DNA of 64,000 nt, from NCBI RefSeq assembly GCF_000993785.3, contig NZ_CP009922.3:1240001-1304000 (forward strand), written 5' to 3'. The stretch is from Streptomyces xiamenensis (lineage in GTDB: Bacteria; Actinomycetota; Actinomycetes; Streptomycetales; Streptomycetaceae). Position numbers and translations under genes: made by a program. Shown here one piece after another: positions 35,817 to 43,808 of this stretch; the first letter of the stretch is position 1, and each line of letters begins with the position of its first letter. Under the pieces are notes generated by a model. That model saw only the letters and a program-made list of their open reading frames with translations. It made no database searches and had not been told where the DNA came from.

Positions 35817-37385
35817 TCAGCCCGGCGACAGCGTGCGGCGGCGGGCGGCGTAGAACGCCGCGACACCTGCCGCGCTCAGGGCGGCGGCGCCACCGGCCAG
35901 TTCGGCGAGCGGGATACCGCTGCCGGTGCTGGCCAGGGCGCCACCGAGGGCACCGCCGGAGGCGCCGCCCTGGGGGGTGGTGCCGGCCGGGGTGGTGATG
36001 GAGCCGGTGCCACCGGGGTTCTCGCCCCTGGGCAGTTCGGCGTCCTCGCTCAGGGCCACCGTGACGGTGAGCGTGTCGAGCGCGGTGCCCGCCGGGTACA
36101 TCGGGGTGCCGTTGTACGCGAACGCCTCGGAGCCCTCGGCGGTCAGCGTCGCCGGGATGTCCGTGAGAACGATGACGTCGTCCTCGGAGGTGAGGGCGCC
36201 GGCCGGGATGTCGAGGTCGGCGACCGTGACGGCGTCGTACGTGCCGTCCTTGGTGACGACATCGGCGATCAACTCGCCCTGGGTACCGTCGATCTCCACC
36301 GCGAAGTCGGAGAAGGTGAGGTCGAGGGCGTACCCGCCGCCGGCCTCGGCGTGGCCGAAGAAGCGGACGCTGCCGTCGAAGGCGGCGCCGAGGGTTTCCT
36401 CGGTGGTGTCGAACTCGCCCTCGGCGTCGGTGAAGCGGTAGCCGTCACCGCTGTGGACGGCGCCGTCGGCCAGCTCCACATCGCCGTGCGCGATCGGTCC
36501 GTTGATGTAGGTGCGGAAGGACTCCTTGACGCCCCAGTCCAGGGTGCCGTCGTGGACGACCCCGGCGGGGATCGGGTCCTCGGCGTCCGGCTCGTCGTCG
36601 ACGGGGTTCTCACCGTCCGGCTTCTCGGGCTTCTCGGGGTTCTCCGGGTTCTCCGGGTTCTCGGGGTTCTCCGGGTTCTCGGGGTTCTCCGGGTTCTCCG
36701 GGTTCTCCGGGTTCTCGGGCTCCGGCTCCGGCTCGGCCGTCTTCGGGGTGACCGTCAGGGTGGCCGGGTCCAGTTCGGTGCCCTCCGGGTACATCGGGCT
36801 GCCGTTGTACGAGAACGCCTGCTCGCCCGCCTTGGTCAGCGTGGCCGGGATGTCGGCGAAGACCATCGCGCCGCCGTCGCCCGAACCGGGCCGGACACTC
36901 GACAGGTCGAGGCCGGCGACCTCCACGTCCTCGGTGACCTCACCGGCGACGGTGATGTCCGCGACGATGGCCCCCGCGGTGCCTTCGGTGACGACCCGCA
37001 GATCGGAGAATTTCACGTCGAGCGCGCCGTGGTGCCCCTCGTAGTGGACGCTGCCGTCGAAGGCGGTGTCCACCCCGTGGGTGGGAAGGTCGTAGCCGCC
37101 GGTGCCGTTGGTGAAGCGGAAGGTGGAGTCCGCGTTCGTCTCGGCGCCGTCGGCGGTGGTGATCGAACCGCCGGCTATCGGACCGGAGACGTAGCGGTTG
37201 AAGGAGGCTTTGACGCCCCAGTCCAGGGTGCCGTCGATCAGCTCGAAGGAGCTCGCGCCGGGCCGTTCGTCGGCGAAGGCCGGGGCCGCGAAGCCGGTGG
37301 TGTACAGCACGGTGGCGGTCGCCGCCGCCAGCAGCATGCCGCCGCGCCGTACGGTACGGGTACGGGCTCGGGTTGCGGTCGTCAT
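35817..37385 (-). CDS. Cell-wall HtaA-domain heme-binding protein with LAXTG sorting signal
   Basis: 522 aa. A signal peptide (to APAFA) is followed by two HtaA domains. Each has the Tyr-His-Tyr pattern known for heme coordination in corynebacterial HtaA: FNRYVSGPI, HYEGHHG, MYPEGTELDP in the first; FRTYINGPI, RFFGHAE, MYPAGTALD in the second. Between them lies an ENP/EKP repeat linker (36619-36717). The C-terminus has LASTG, a hydrophobic stretch and AARRR, a class E sortase signal, so it is probably cross-linked to peptidoglycan. It should capture heme and pass it to HmuT. It overlaps the upstream HtaA gene by 4 bp (ATGA). Confidence 0.9.
   Translation of the reverse strand: MTTATRARTRTVRRGGMLLAAATATVLYTTGFAAPAFADERPGASSFELIDGTLDWGVKASFNRYVSGPIAGGSITTADGAETNADSTFRFTNGTGGYDLPTHGVDTAFDGSVHYEGHHGALDVKFSDLRVVTEGTAGAIVADITVAGEVTEDVEVAGLDLSSVRPGSGDGGAMVFADIPATLTKAGEQAFSYNGSPMYPEGTELDPATLTVTPKTAEPEPEPENPENPENPENPENPENPENPENPENPEKPEKPDGENPVDDEPDAEDPIPAGVVHDGTLDWGVKESFRTYINGPIAHGDVELADGAVHSGDGYRFTDAEGEFDTTEETLGAAFDGSVRFFGHAEAGGGYALDLTFSDFAVEIDGTQGELIADVVTKDGTYDAVTVADLDIPAGALTSEDDVIVLTDIPATLTAEGSEAFAYNGTPMYPAGTALDTLTVTVALSEDAELPRGENPGGTGSITTPAGTTPQGGASGGALGGALASTGSGIPLAELAGGAAALSAAGVAAFYAARRRTLSPG
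36619..36717 (-). repeat. 9-bp tandem repeat coding an ENP/EKP linker
   Basis: Eleven contiguous 9-bp units: two GGCTTCTCG then nine GGGTTCTC(C/G), read on the minus strand as Glu-Asn-Pro or Glu-Lys-Pro triplets. It forms a rigid, probably wall-spanning spacer between two heme-binding domains. Copy number is likely to vary between strains in steps that keep frame. Confidence 0.9.
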
Positions 37386-38845
37386 GATCGCGTTGACTCC
37401 TCGGGTGTTCCGGAAGGATCTTCTGTGTGCCGCGCGCTGCGGCGCCTCGACATGAGGTAGGCGGTGAGGGCGGCCGGCACGAGGACCGTGCCGGCGCCCG
37501 CCGCGATGAGGGAGGCGGGGAAGGAAGAGGAGGCGGCGGCCGGTTCGGGCTCGGTTTCCGCGTCGCTCTCCGGTGCGGGGGCGGCCGTCTCCGTTTCCAC
37601 CGGGTCGCTGCCGATGTCGGGCAGGGCGGGGAGTCGGGCGTCCTCGGTGAGGGCGAAGGCCACCGTGACCGGGTCCATCTGCGTGCCCGGCTGGTACAGG
37701 CCGAAGATGTCCGCGCCCTCGTCGGTCAGTTGGGCGGGGGTCTCCTCGATGAGGATCAGGCCGTGGGCCGGGGCCAGCTGTTCCGGGCCGGCGGTGAAGG
37801 TGACCAGCGGCTGCCGCTCGCGGGCGCCCTCATCCGTGGTGACATCGGCCGACAGGGTCCCGGTGCCGTCCGCGATGTCCACGCGGACGGCGCTCAGTTC
37901 GAGATCGAGGTCGTTGCCGGTGAAGCGCAGCGTTCCGGTGAAACGCGCCTCGGCGGTGCCCTGTTCGGGATCCACGGTGCCCTCGCCCGCCGGGAAGCGG
38001 AACAGCGCGCCGCCGTCCTGGGCCCCGTCGCTCAGCTCCCACCGCCCGGCCGCGATGTCACCGGTGACGTACTCGCGGTAGGTGCGCCGTACCCCCCAGT
38101 CGACGGCCGCGTCGGTGATCTCCCGGGCGGCGGGCTCCTCTTCCTGCCCGTCCTCGGGCTCCTGACCCGGCTCGGGGCCGGGTTCGGGGTCCTCGGCGGG
38201 CAGCGCGGCGCGCTCCGGGGTGTCGGCGGTGAAGGTCACCGGGTCCAGCGCGTCGCCCGCCTCGTAGTAACCGGCGAAGGCGGTCGCGCCGTCACGCGTG
38301 AGGGTGGCGGGGATGCCGGAGACCGCCAACTGCGTGCCGCCGCGCAGGTCGACGCCGGAGAGGTCGAGGGAGGCGAGCGGCACCCGGGCGCGGTCGGTGA
38401 TCTCGCCGCTGCCGCGCGCCTTGCTGCGCACGTCGGCGTAGAGGGTGCCAAAGCCGCCGGAGAGGGAGAGCGTGGGGTTGGAGACGGTCAGGTCCAGTTC
38501 GTAGGAGCCGTCCGGCTGCTGGTGCCCCAGGAAGCGCACGCCCCCGGAGTAGGCGGCGGTGGCCGCGCCGCTGTCCGGGTCGTAGGAGCCGGTGGCGGAG
38601 TGGAAGCGGAACTGGCTGGTTCCGACCGTGGAGGCCCCGCCGCTGAGCGACCAACTGCCCTGGGCGATGGGCCCGGTGACATAGGTGAGGAAGGAGGACC
38701 TGATGCCCCAGTCCAGCCGGCCGCCGGAGACAGAGCGTTCGGCGGCCTGGGCCGTGCCGGGCAGCAGCAGCACCGCCACCAGCGACGGCAGGAGGGCGAG
38801 CAGCGCGAGGGCGAGTGCGCGGGCACGCTGGGATCTGGGCAGCAT
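37382..38845 (-). CDS. Membrane-anchored double HtaA-domain protein
   Basis: 487 aa. A signal peptide (MLPRSQRARALALALLALLP...TAQA) precedes two HtaA domains separated by a Pro/Glu linker. Domain 1 keeps Tyr (FLTYVTGPI), His (RFLGHQQ) and Tyr (YYEAGDALDP). Domain 2 keeps YREYVTGDI and LYQPGTQMDP, but the His position reads RFTGND, so the His is lost. The C-terminus is a membrane helix (LIAAGAGTVLVPAALTAYLM) and SRRRSARH without an evident LAXTG. It is the first gene of a two-gene operon starting just below the iron box at 38882. Confidence 0.88.
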   Translation of the reverse strand: MLPRSQRARALALALLALLPSLVAVLLLPGTAQAAERSVSGGRLDWGIRSSFLTYVTGPIAQGSWSLSGGASTVGTSQFRFHSATGSYDPDSGAATAAYSGGVRFLGHQQPDGSYELDLTVSNPTLSLSGGFGTLYADVRSKARGSGEITDRARVPLASLDLSGVDLRGGTQLAVSGIPATLTRDGATAFAGYYEAGDALDPVTFTADTPERAALPAEDPEPGPEPGQEPEDGQEEEPAAREITDAAVDWGVRRTYREYVTGDIAAGRWELSDGAQDGGALFRFPAGEGTVDPEQGTAEARFTGTLRFTGNDLDLELSAVRVDIADGTGTLSADVTTDEGARERQPLVTFTAGPEQLAPAHGLILIEETPAQLTDEGADIFGLYQPGTQMDPVTVAFALTEDARLPALPDIGSDPVETETAAPAPESDAETEPEPAAASSSFPASLIAAGAGTVLVPAALTAYLMSRRRSARHTEDPSGTPEESTRS

Positions 38846-38881
38846 CGACGGGTTCCTTCCAGCAGACCCGGGGCCATGAAC

Positions 38882-38900
38882 TGAGGTTAGGCTAACCTAA
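38882..38900. promoter_or_regulatory. IdeR/DmdR1 iron box between divergent htaA-type and hmuTUV operons
   Basis: TGAGGTTAGGCTAACCTAA differs from the consensus iron box TTAGGTTAGGCTAACCTAA at one position. It lies 36 bp from the HtaA gene start and 49 bp from the hmuT start, so a single bound repressor could silence both operons under iron sufficiency. Confidence 0.88.
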
Positions 38901-38949
38901 GCTACGGGTGGCCAGATCGGAAACCCCGGGCCCGAAAGGCGGACTCCCC

Positions 38950-39990
38950 GTGACACAACGGCACCTAGTGCGCGGCCCACTTGCCGCACTGCTGCTGCTC
39001 GCCACACTCGCCCTCGGCGGGTGCGCGACCGCTACCGGAGGCGGCAGCGGCACCGGGGAGCAGGCCGGCACGGGGCCGGCGGGCCCGGCCGGCGACCCCG
39101 CCGACCGCCTCGAACCCCTGGAGGGGCCCGCGCCGGTGCCCGCCCTGCCGGTCACGGTGGACTCGGCGGACGGCGTGGAGATCACGGTGGAGAGCGCCGA
39201 GCGGATCATCCCGCTGTCCGGATCCATCGCCGAGATCGTCTACACCCTGGGCCTCGGCGAGCGCGTCGTGGGCCGGGACGTGACCGCCACCTTCGAGGAG
39301 GCGGCGGATCTCCCGGTCGTCACCCGGGGCCATGAGGTCTCGGCGGAGAGCGTGCTGTCGCTCCATCCGGACGTGGTGCTGATCGAGTCCACCACGGGGC
39401 CGGCCGAAGCCATCGGCCAGATCCGCGGCGCGGGCGTCCCCGTGGTCGTCTTCGACGCCGCCGGGGAACTGGACGACGTGGCGGCCCGGATCACCGCGGT
39501 GGCCGGCGCACTGGGCGTGCCGGAGGCCGGGGACGTCCTGAACGACCGTACGGGGCAGCGGATCGCCGCCGTGCGGGCGGACCTTCCCTCCGGCGGCGAC
39601 CGGCCCCGGGTGGCGTTCCTCTATCTGCGCGGCACGGCCTCCGTCTATCTGATCGGCGGTGCCGAGTCGGGGGCCTCCTCGCTGATCGAGGCGGCCGGCG
39701 GCATCGACGCGGGCAAGGAATCGGGGCTGACGAAGGACTTCACCCCGATCACCAGCGAGGCGCTGGTGACGGCGGCGCCCGAGGTGATCCTGGTGATGAC
39801 CAAGGGGCTGGACTCCGTCGGTGGCATCGACGGGCTGCTGGAGATCCCCGGAATCGCCGAGACCCCGGCCGGCGCGGACCGGCGGATCGCCGACATCCCG
39901 GACGGCGTCCTGCTGAACTACGGCCCCCGCACGGACGCGGTGCTGGCCGACCTCGCCGCCCAGATCCACGCCGGGGCCGACGCCGCATGA
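38950..39990 (+). CDS. hmuT: Heme ABC transporter binding lipoprotein HmuT
   Basis: 346 aa from the GTG at 38950. An upstream ATG at 38908 would begin only 7 bp after the iron box, so the downstream start fits better. The lipoprotein signal has lipobox LGGC with Cys25 and a Gly/Thr/Pro linker. The mature part is a class III substrate-binding protein: IIPLSGSIAEIVYTLGLGERVVGRD, PDVVLIE, GGAESGASSLIEAAGG. It receives heme from the HtaA proteins and delivers it to HmuUV. ATGA overlap with hmuU. Confidence 0.92.
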   Translation: MTQRHLVRGPLAALLLLATLALGGCATATGGGSGTGEQAGTGPAGPAGDPADRLEPLEGPAPVPALPVTVDSADGVEITVESAERIIPLSGSIAEIVYTLGLGERVVGRDVTATFEEAADLPVVTRGHEVSAESVLSLHPDVVLIESTTGPAEAIGQIRGAGVPVVVFDAAGELDDVAARITAVAGALGVPEAGDVLNDRTGQRIAAVRADLPSGGDRPRVAFLYLRGTASVYLIGGAESGASSLIEAAGGIDAGKESGLTKDFTPITSEALVTAAPEVILVMTKGLDSVGGIDGLLEIPGIAETPAGADRRIADIPDGVLLNYGPRTDAVLADLAAQIHAGADAA

Positions 39991-41156
39991 CCGCTCACGA
40001 CCTCCACCGCGATCGCGGCCACGGACAGGGGGACGGCCGCGGACAAGCCGCCGGGTCCGGTACCGGACGGCCGGTGGACGAGGCCGCGATACGGGTGGCA
40101 CCGGGCGCCGCGCCCGTGGCTCCGGTCAGGCGCCGACGCGCCGCCCTGCTCACCGCGGGTCTGCTCGCCGCCCTCGTGCTGCTCGCGCTCATCGCCACCG
40201 GCACCGGTGCCTACCGAATCGCGCTGCCCGACATCCTCTCCTCCGTCGCCCACCGCACCGGGCTCGGCGGCCAGGCCATGGACCGCACCGCCGAGAGCGT
40301 GCTGTGGAACGTCCGGCTGCCGCGCGTCGTCCTCGCGCTGCTGGTCGGCGCCTCGCTCGGCTGCGCGGGAGCCCTGATGCAGGGGGTGTTCGGCAATCCG
40401 CTCGCCGAACCCGGCGTGATCGGCATCTCGCTCGGCGCCGCCGTGGGCGCGGTCGCCACGATCGCGTTCGGCTGGACGTTCCTCGGCAACTGGACGGTGA
40501 CGGCCGCCGCGTTCGTCTCCGGCCTGTTCACCGTCCTGCTGGTGTACGCGCTCTCGCGCTCCGCCGGGCGCACCGAGGTCGTCACCCTCATCCTCACCGG
40601 CATCGCCGTCAACGCCTTCGCGGGCGCGCTCGTCGGCCTGTTCACCTTCTTCGCCGACAACGCCCAGGTCAGCCAGATCACGTTCTGGCAGCTCGGTTCG
40701 CTCGCCCAGGCCACCTGGCCCAAAGTGCTGGCCGTCCTGCCCTGCGCGCTCGCCGGGCTGCTCGTCGCCCCGCTGTACGCGCGCCGCCTGGATCTGCTGG
40801 CCCTGGGCGAACGCCCCGCGCGCCACCTGGGGGTGGACGTCGAACGGCTGCGCATCACCCTCATCCTGGTGGTGGCGCTGCTGACCGCCGCCGCCGTGGC
40901 CGTGGCCGGGGTGATCACCTTCGTCGGGCTGCTGGTGCCGCATCTGCTGCGGATGGCGGTCGGGCCGGGTCACCGCTTCCTCATCCCGGGCAGCGCGCTG
41001 GGCGGCGCGCTCGTCCTGCTGGCCGCCGATCTCGGCGCCCGCACCCTCGTGGCACCCGCCGAGCTGCCGCTCGGGGTGCTCACCGCCCTCATCGGCAGCC
41101 CGTTCTTCTTCTGGCTGCTGCGCAGGACCCGTCGCAGGCAAGGAGGCTGGGCGTGA
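39987..41156 (+). CDS. hmuU: Heme ABC transporter permease HmuU
   Basis: 389 aa. A ~45-residue basic/Gly-rich N-terminus leads into the FecCD permease fold. About ten helices start at AALLTAGLLAALVLLALIATGTG, with the signature VRLPRVVLALLVGASLGCAGALMQG and the GNPLAEPGVIGISLGA loop. AAAVAVAGVITFVGLLVPHLLRM is the conserved helix 8 region. It moves heme across the membrane, powered by HmuV. Confidence 0.94.
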   Translation: MTAHDLHRDRGHGQGDGRGQAAGSGTGRPVDEAAIRVAPGAAPVAPVRRRRAALLTAGLLAALVLLALIATGTGAYRIALPDILSSVAHRTGLGGQAMDRTAESVLWNVRLPRVVLALLVGASLGCAGALMQGVFGNPLAEPGVIGISLGAAVGAVATIAFGWTFLGNWTVTAAAFVSGLFTVLLVYALSRSAGRTEVVTLILTGIAVNAFAGALVGLFTFFADNAQVSQITFWQLGSLAQATWPKVLAVLPCALAGLLVAPLYARRLDLLALGERPARHLGVDVERLRITLILVVALLTAAAVAVAGVITFVGLLVPHLLRMAVGPGHRFLIPGSALGGALVLLAADLGARTLVAPAELPLGVLTALIGSPFFFWLLRRTRRRQGGWA

Positions 41157-42007
41157 TCCGCCAGTTGCTCACCGGATGGACCGCCCGCGCCCCGCGGCCC
41201 CCGGCGCCGCCCGCGCCGGGCCGGCCGCTGGCGCACGCCGCCGGGCTGACCGTACGGCTGGGCGGGCGCGCCGTGCTGGACGGCGTGGATCTGTCGGTCG
41301 CCGCCGGTGAGGTGGTGGCGCTGGTCGGCCCGAACGGGGCGGGCAAGTCCACGCTGCTGGCCGCACTCGCCGCCGATCTGCGCCCGGACGCGGGCGAGTT
41401 GTTCATCGCGGACCGGCCGGCCGGTGACTGGGACGCCCGCGATCTGGCGCTGCGCCGCGCGGTGCTGCCGCAGTCGGCCGAGCTGTCGTTCCCGTTCGCG
41501 GTGGCCGAGGTGGTGGCGATGGGTCGCGCGCCGTGGGCGGGGACACCGCAGGCGGACGACGACGAACGGGCGGTCGCGGAGGCGATGGCGGCGACGGAGG
41601 TGACCGCGTTCGCGGCCCGGCCGTTCTCCGCGCTGTCGGGCGGTGAGCGGGCCCGGGTGGCGCTCGCCCGTGTCCTGGCCCAGCGCGCCCCGCTGCTGCT
41701 GCTCGACGAGCCGACGGCCGCGCTGGATCTGCGCCACCAGGAACTGGTACTGCGTATCTGCCGCGAACGGGCCGCGGCCGGGCAGGGCGTGGTGGTCGTG
41801 CTGCACGACCTCGGGCTCGCCGCCGCGTACGCCGACCGGGCCGCCGTGCTGCACGGCGGGCGGATCGCCGCCGAGGGCCCGCCCGAGGAGATCTTCACAA
41901 ACGGACTGCTGTCATCCGTCTACCAGTACCCCGTCGACGTACTGCCGCACCCCCATACGGGTGTGCGGTTGGTGATTCCCCGCAGAGCGACTGAATCCAG
42001 GCGCTGA
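41153..42007 (+). CDS. hmuV: Heme ABC transporter ATPase HmuV
   Basis: 284 aa from the GTG at 41153, overlapping the hmuU stop (GTGA), with AGGAGG upstream. Walker A is GPNGAGKSTLL, signature ALSGGERARVALARVLA, Walker B PLLLLDEPTAALD and switch His VVVLHDLGLAA. The QSAELSFPFAVAEVVAMGRAPW segment is typical of heme-importing HmuV ATPases. Last gene of the hmuTUV operon. Confidence 0.94.
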   Translation: MIRQLLTGWTARAPRPPAPPAPGRPLAHAAGLTVRLGGRAVLDGVDLSVAAGEVVALVGPNGAGKSTLLAALAADLRPDAGELFIADRPAGDWDARDLALRRAVLPQSAELSFPFAVAEVVAMGRAPWAGTPQADDDERAVAEAMAATEVTAFAARPFSALSGGERARVALARVLAQRAPLLLLDEPTAALDLRHQELVLRICRERAAAGQGVVVVLHDLGLAAAYADRAAVLHGGRIAAEGPPEEIFTNGLLSSVYQYPVDVLPHPHTGVRLVIPRRATESRR

Positions 42008-42083
42008 CACCGGCACATCGGGAAAGATTCGACCAACAACCGCCAAACGGTGGTCCTTTCCCCTAAGCTCTCTGCTGCTGCAC

Positions 42084-42116
42084 GGGCGCGACTCACGGGG
42101 AGGTGAGGACGCGCCC
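42084..42116. terminator. Bipartite hairpin after hmuV
   Basis: Outer stem GGGCGCG (42084-42090)/CGCGCCC (42110-42116) and inner stem CTCAC (42092-42096)/GTGAG (42103-42107) stack around a 6-nt loop. It may end the hmu transcript or sit in the leader of the next gene. Confidence 0.5.
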
Positions 42117-42198
42117 TGTTCACGGCTGATTCACCACACCCGCACAACCGTCCGGCCGACCGCGCACCGCCTCCGTACCGCCGCACTTCCGCAACTCA

Positions 42199-42246
42199 GC
42201 ACCGCCGCACCGTCGCACCGTCGCACCGTCGCACCGTCGCACCGCG
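42199..42246. repeat. 8-bp tandem repeat, GCACCGYC x6
   Basis: Four perfect GCACCGTC units (42207-42238) are flanked by GCACCGCC (42199-42206) and GCACCGCG (42239-42246). It lies in the leader of the EPS priming transferase, 30 bp before its start. Confidence 0.9.
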
Positions 42247-42275
42247 TCCACCATCGCGCATCACCTGGGGGGTCC

Positions 42276-43784
42276 ATGCGTCCACTGGGTACCTCACGCT
42301 CCGGAGCCGTCCGAAGACCTTCCGCCGCGAGCGCGCCGCCCCCCACCCGGCGCCGCGACAAACCCGCCTGGTACGCCCCCACCGCCCTGGCGACCGACGC
42401 CCTCGGCGTCTTCGTCCCCGTCCTCGCCGCCTTCACCGCCACGGGGGAACCCCGCCCGCTGGCCGCCGCCGCGACCGCCGCCACCGCCTGGGCCGGCGTC
42501 CGCGCGGCCCACCACCGCTACGCGTTACGCACCCTCGGGGAGACCCGGGGCCTGCTCAGCTCCCTGCACGACTGGCTCATCCTGCTCGGCCTGCTCGCCG
42601 CGCTCCGCGTCCTCACCGGCGAGTCCTCCAGCCTCCTCACCGCCGTCGGCGCCCTCGCCCCGGCCCCGTTCCTCACCGCGCTCGCCGCCGCCCTCACCCA
42701 CCGCCATCTCACCCGCAGCCGCCGCCGCGCCCAAGCCCTGTGCCGGGTCCTGGTCGTCGGCGAACCGGGCCCGGTGGACGCGGTCACCGCACAGCTCGCC
42801 GCCCGCACCGACCACGCCTACGTCGTCATCGGCACCGTCCCCGTCGGCGGCGGCCACCTCACCTGCGGCGCTCCGGAGACCGGCCGGCTCACCGCCGACG
42901 AACCCACCCTCACCCTCGCCCTGTCCGAGGTGCTTCCCGAGGGCCCGGACGGCTCCACCGTGCTCGACGCCGCCCGCCGGCTGGAGGCCGACCTCATCCT
43001 GGTCGCCCCCGGCTCGCTGCTCACCGGCGACCGGCTGCGCCGGCTGTCCTGGGCGGTGCACGACGCCGGGCTCGGCTTCGTCATCGCCTCCGGACTGAGC
43101 GAGGTGGCGCCGGGCCGGGTACGCGTCCAGGCCACCGCGGGACTGAGCCTGCTGCATGTCGTCCCGCCCCTGCGGCGCGGCCCGCAGCCGTTCCTCAAGG
43201 CGGCCCTGGATCGTACCGGAGCGGCCCTCGGCCTGCTGCTGCTCGCCCCGCTGCTGGCGGCGGTGGCGCTGGCCGTACGGCTCGACTCCAGCGGCCCCGC
43301 CCTCTACCGGCAGACCCGGGTCGGGCTGCGCGGCGAGCCGTTCACCATGTGGAAGTTCCGCACCATGGTCACCGACGCGGAACGGCTGCGCCCGGCGCTG
43401 GAGACCGCCAACGACCACTGCGGCGGCCCGCTGTTCAAGATGCGCCGCGATCCGCGCGTCACCCGGGTCGGGCGCTGGCTGCGGCGCAGCTCGCTGGACG
43501 AACTCCCGCAGCTGCTCAACGTGCTGTCCGGCCGGATGTCCCTGGTCGGCCCGCGCCCGCCGCTGCCCGACGAGGTGGAGCGCTACGGATCGGCGGCGCT
43601 GCGGCGGCTGTCGGTGAAACCGGGCCTCACCGGCCCCTGGCAGGTCGGCGGGCGCTCGGAGCTGTCGTGGGACGAGAGCCTGGCGCTGGATCTGTCCTAC
43701 GCCGACAACTGGTCGCTGACCGGGGATCTGGACGTGCTGGCCAGGACGTTCCGCGCCGTCGTGGACGGCCGGGGCGCGTACTGA
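42276..43784 (+). CDS. Polyprenyl-phosphate glycosylphosphotransferase (EPS priming enzyme, TTA codon)
   Basis: 502 aa. N-terminal hydrophobic segments and a CoA-binding-like middle domain (VLVVGEPGPVDAV) precede the bacterial sugar transferase domain. That domain has helix LDRTGAALGLLLLAPLLAAVALAV, then ALYRQTRVGLRGEPFTMWKFRTM, SLDELPQLLNVLSGRMSLVGPRPPLP and KPGLTGPWQV. It attaches the first sugar phosphate to undecaprenyl phosphate to start an extracellular polysaccharide. Codon 84 is TTA (42525-42527), predicting bldA-dependent, developmentally timed expression. A tandem repeat and a hairpin occupy its leader. Confidence 0.93.
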   Translation: MRPLGTSRSGAVRRPSAASAPPPTRRRDKPAWYAPTALATDALGVFVPVLAAFTATGEPRPLAAAATAATAWAGVRAAHHRYALRTLGETRGLLSSLHDWLILLGLLAALRVLTGESSSLLTAVGALAPAPFLTALAAALTHRHLTRSRRRAQALCRVLVVGEPGPVDAVTAQLAARTDHAYVVIGTVPVGGGHLTCGAPETGRLTADEPTLTLALSEVLPEGPDGSTVLDAARRLEADLILVAPGSLLTGDRLRRLSWAVHDAGLGFVIASGLSEVAPGRVRVQATAGLSLLHVVPPLRRGPQPFLKAALDRTGAALGLLLLAPLLAAVALAVRLDSSGPALYRQTRVGLRGEPFTMWKFRTMVTDAERLRPALETANDHCGGPLFKMRRDPRVTRVGRWLRRSSLDELPQLLNVLSGRMSLVGPRPPLPDEVERYGSAALRRLSVKPGLTGPWQVGGRSELSWDESLALDLSYADNWSLTGDLDVLARTFRAVVDGRGAY

Positions 43785-43808
43785 GGGGCGGCACGGGTGA
43801 TGACACCT

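Noticed and set aside
36619..36717. Direct repeats considered as a non-coding iteron or origin
   Set aside because: They are in frame within the HtaA gene and encode a regular ENP/EKP linker.
42199..42246. Octamer repeats considered as a CRISPR array
   Set aside because: The units are contiguous with no spacers, too short, and no cas gene is present.
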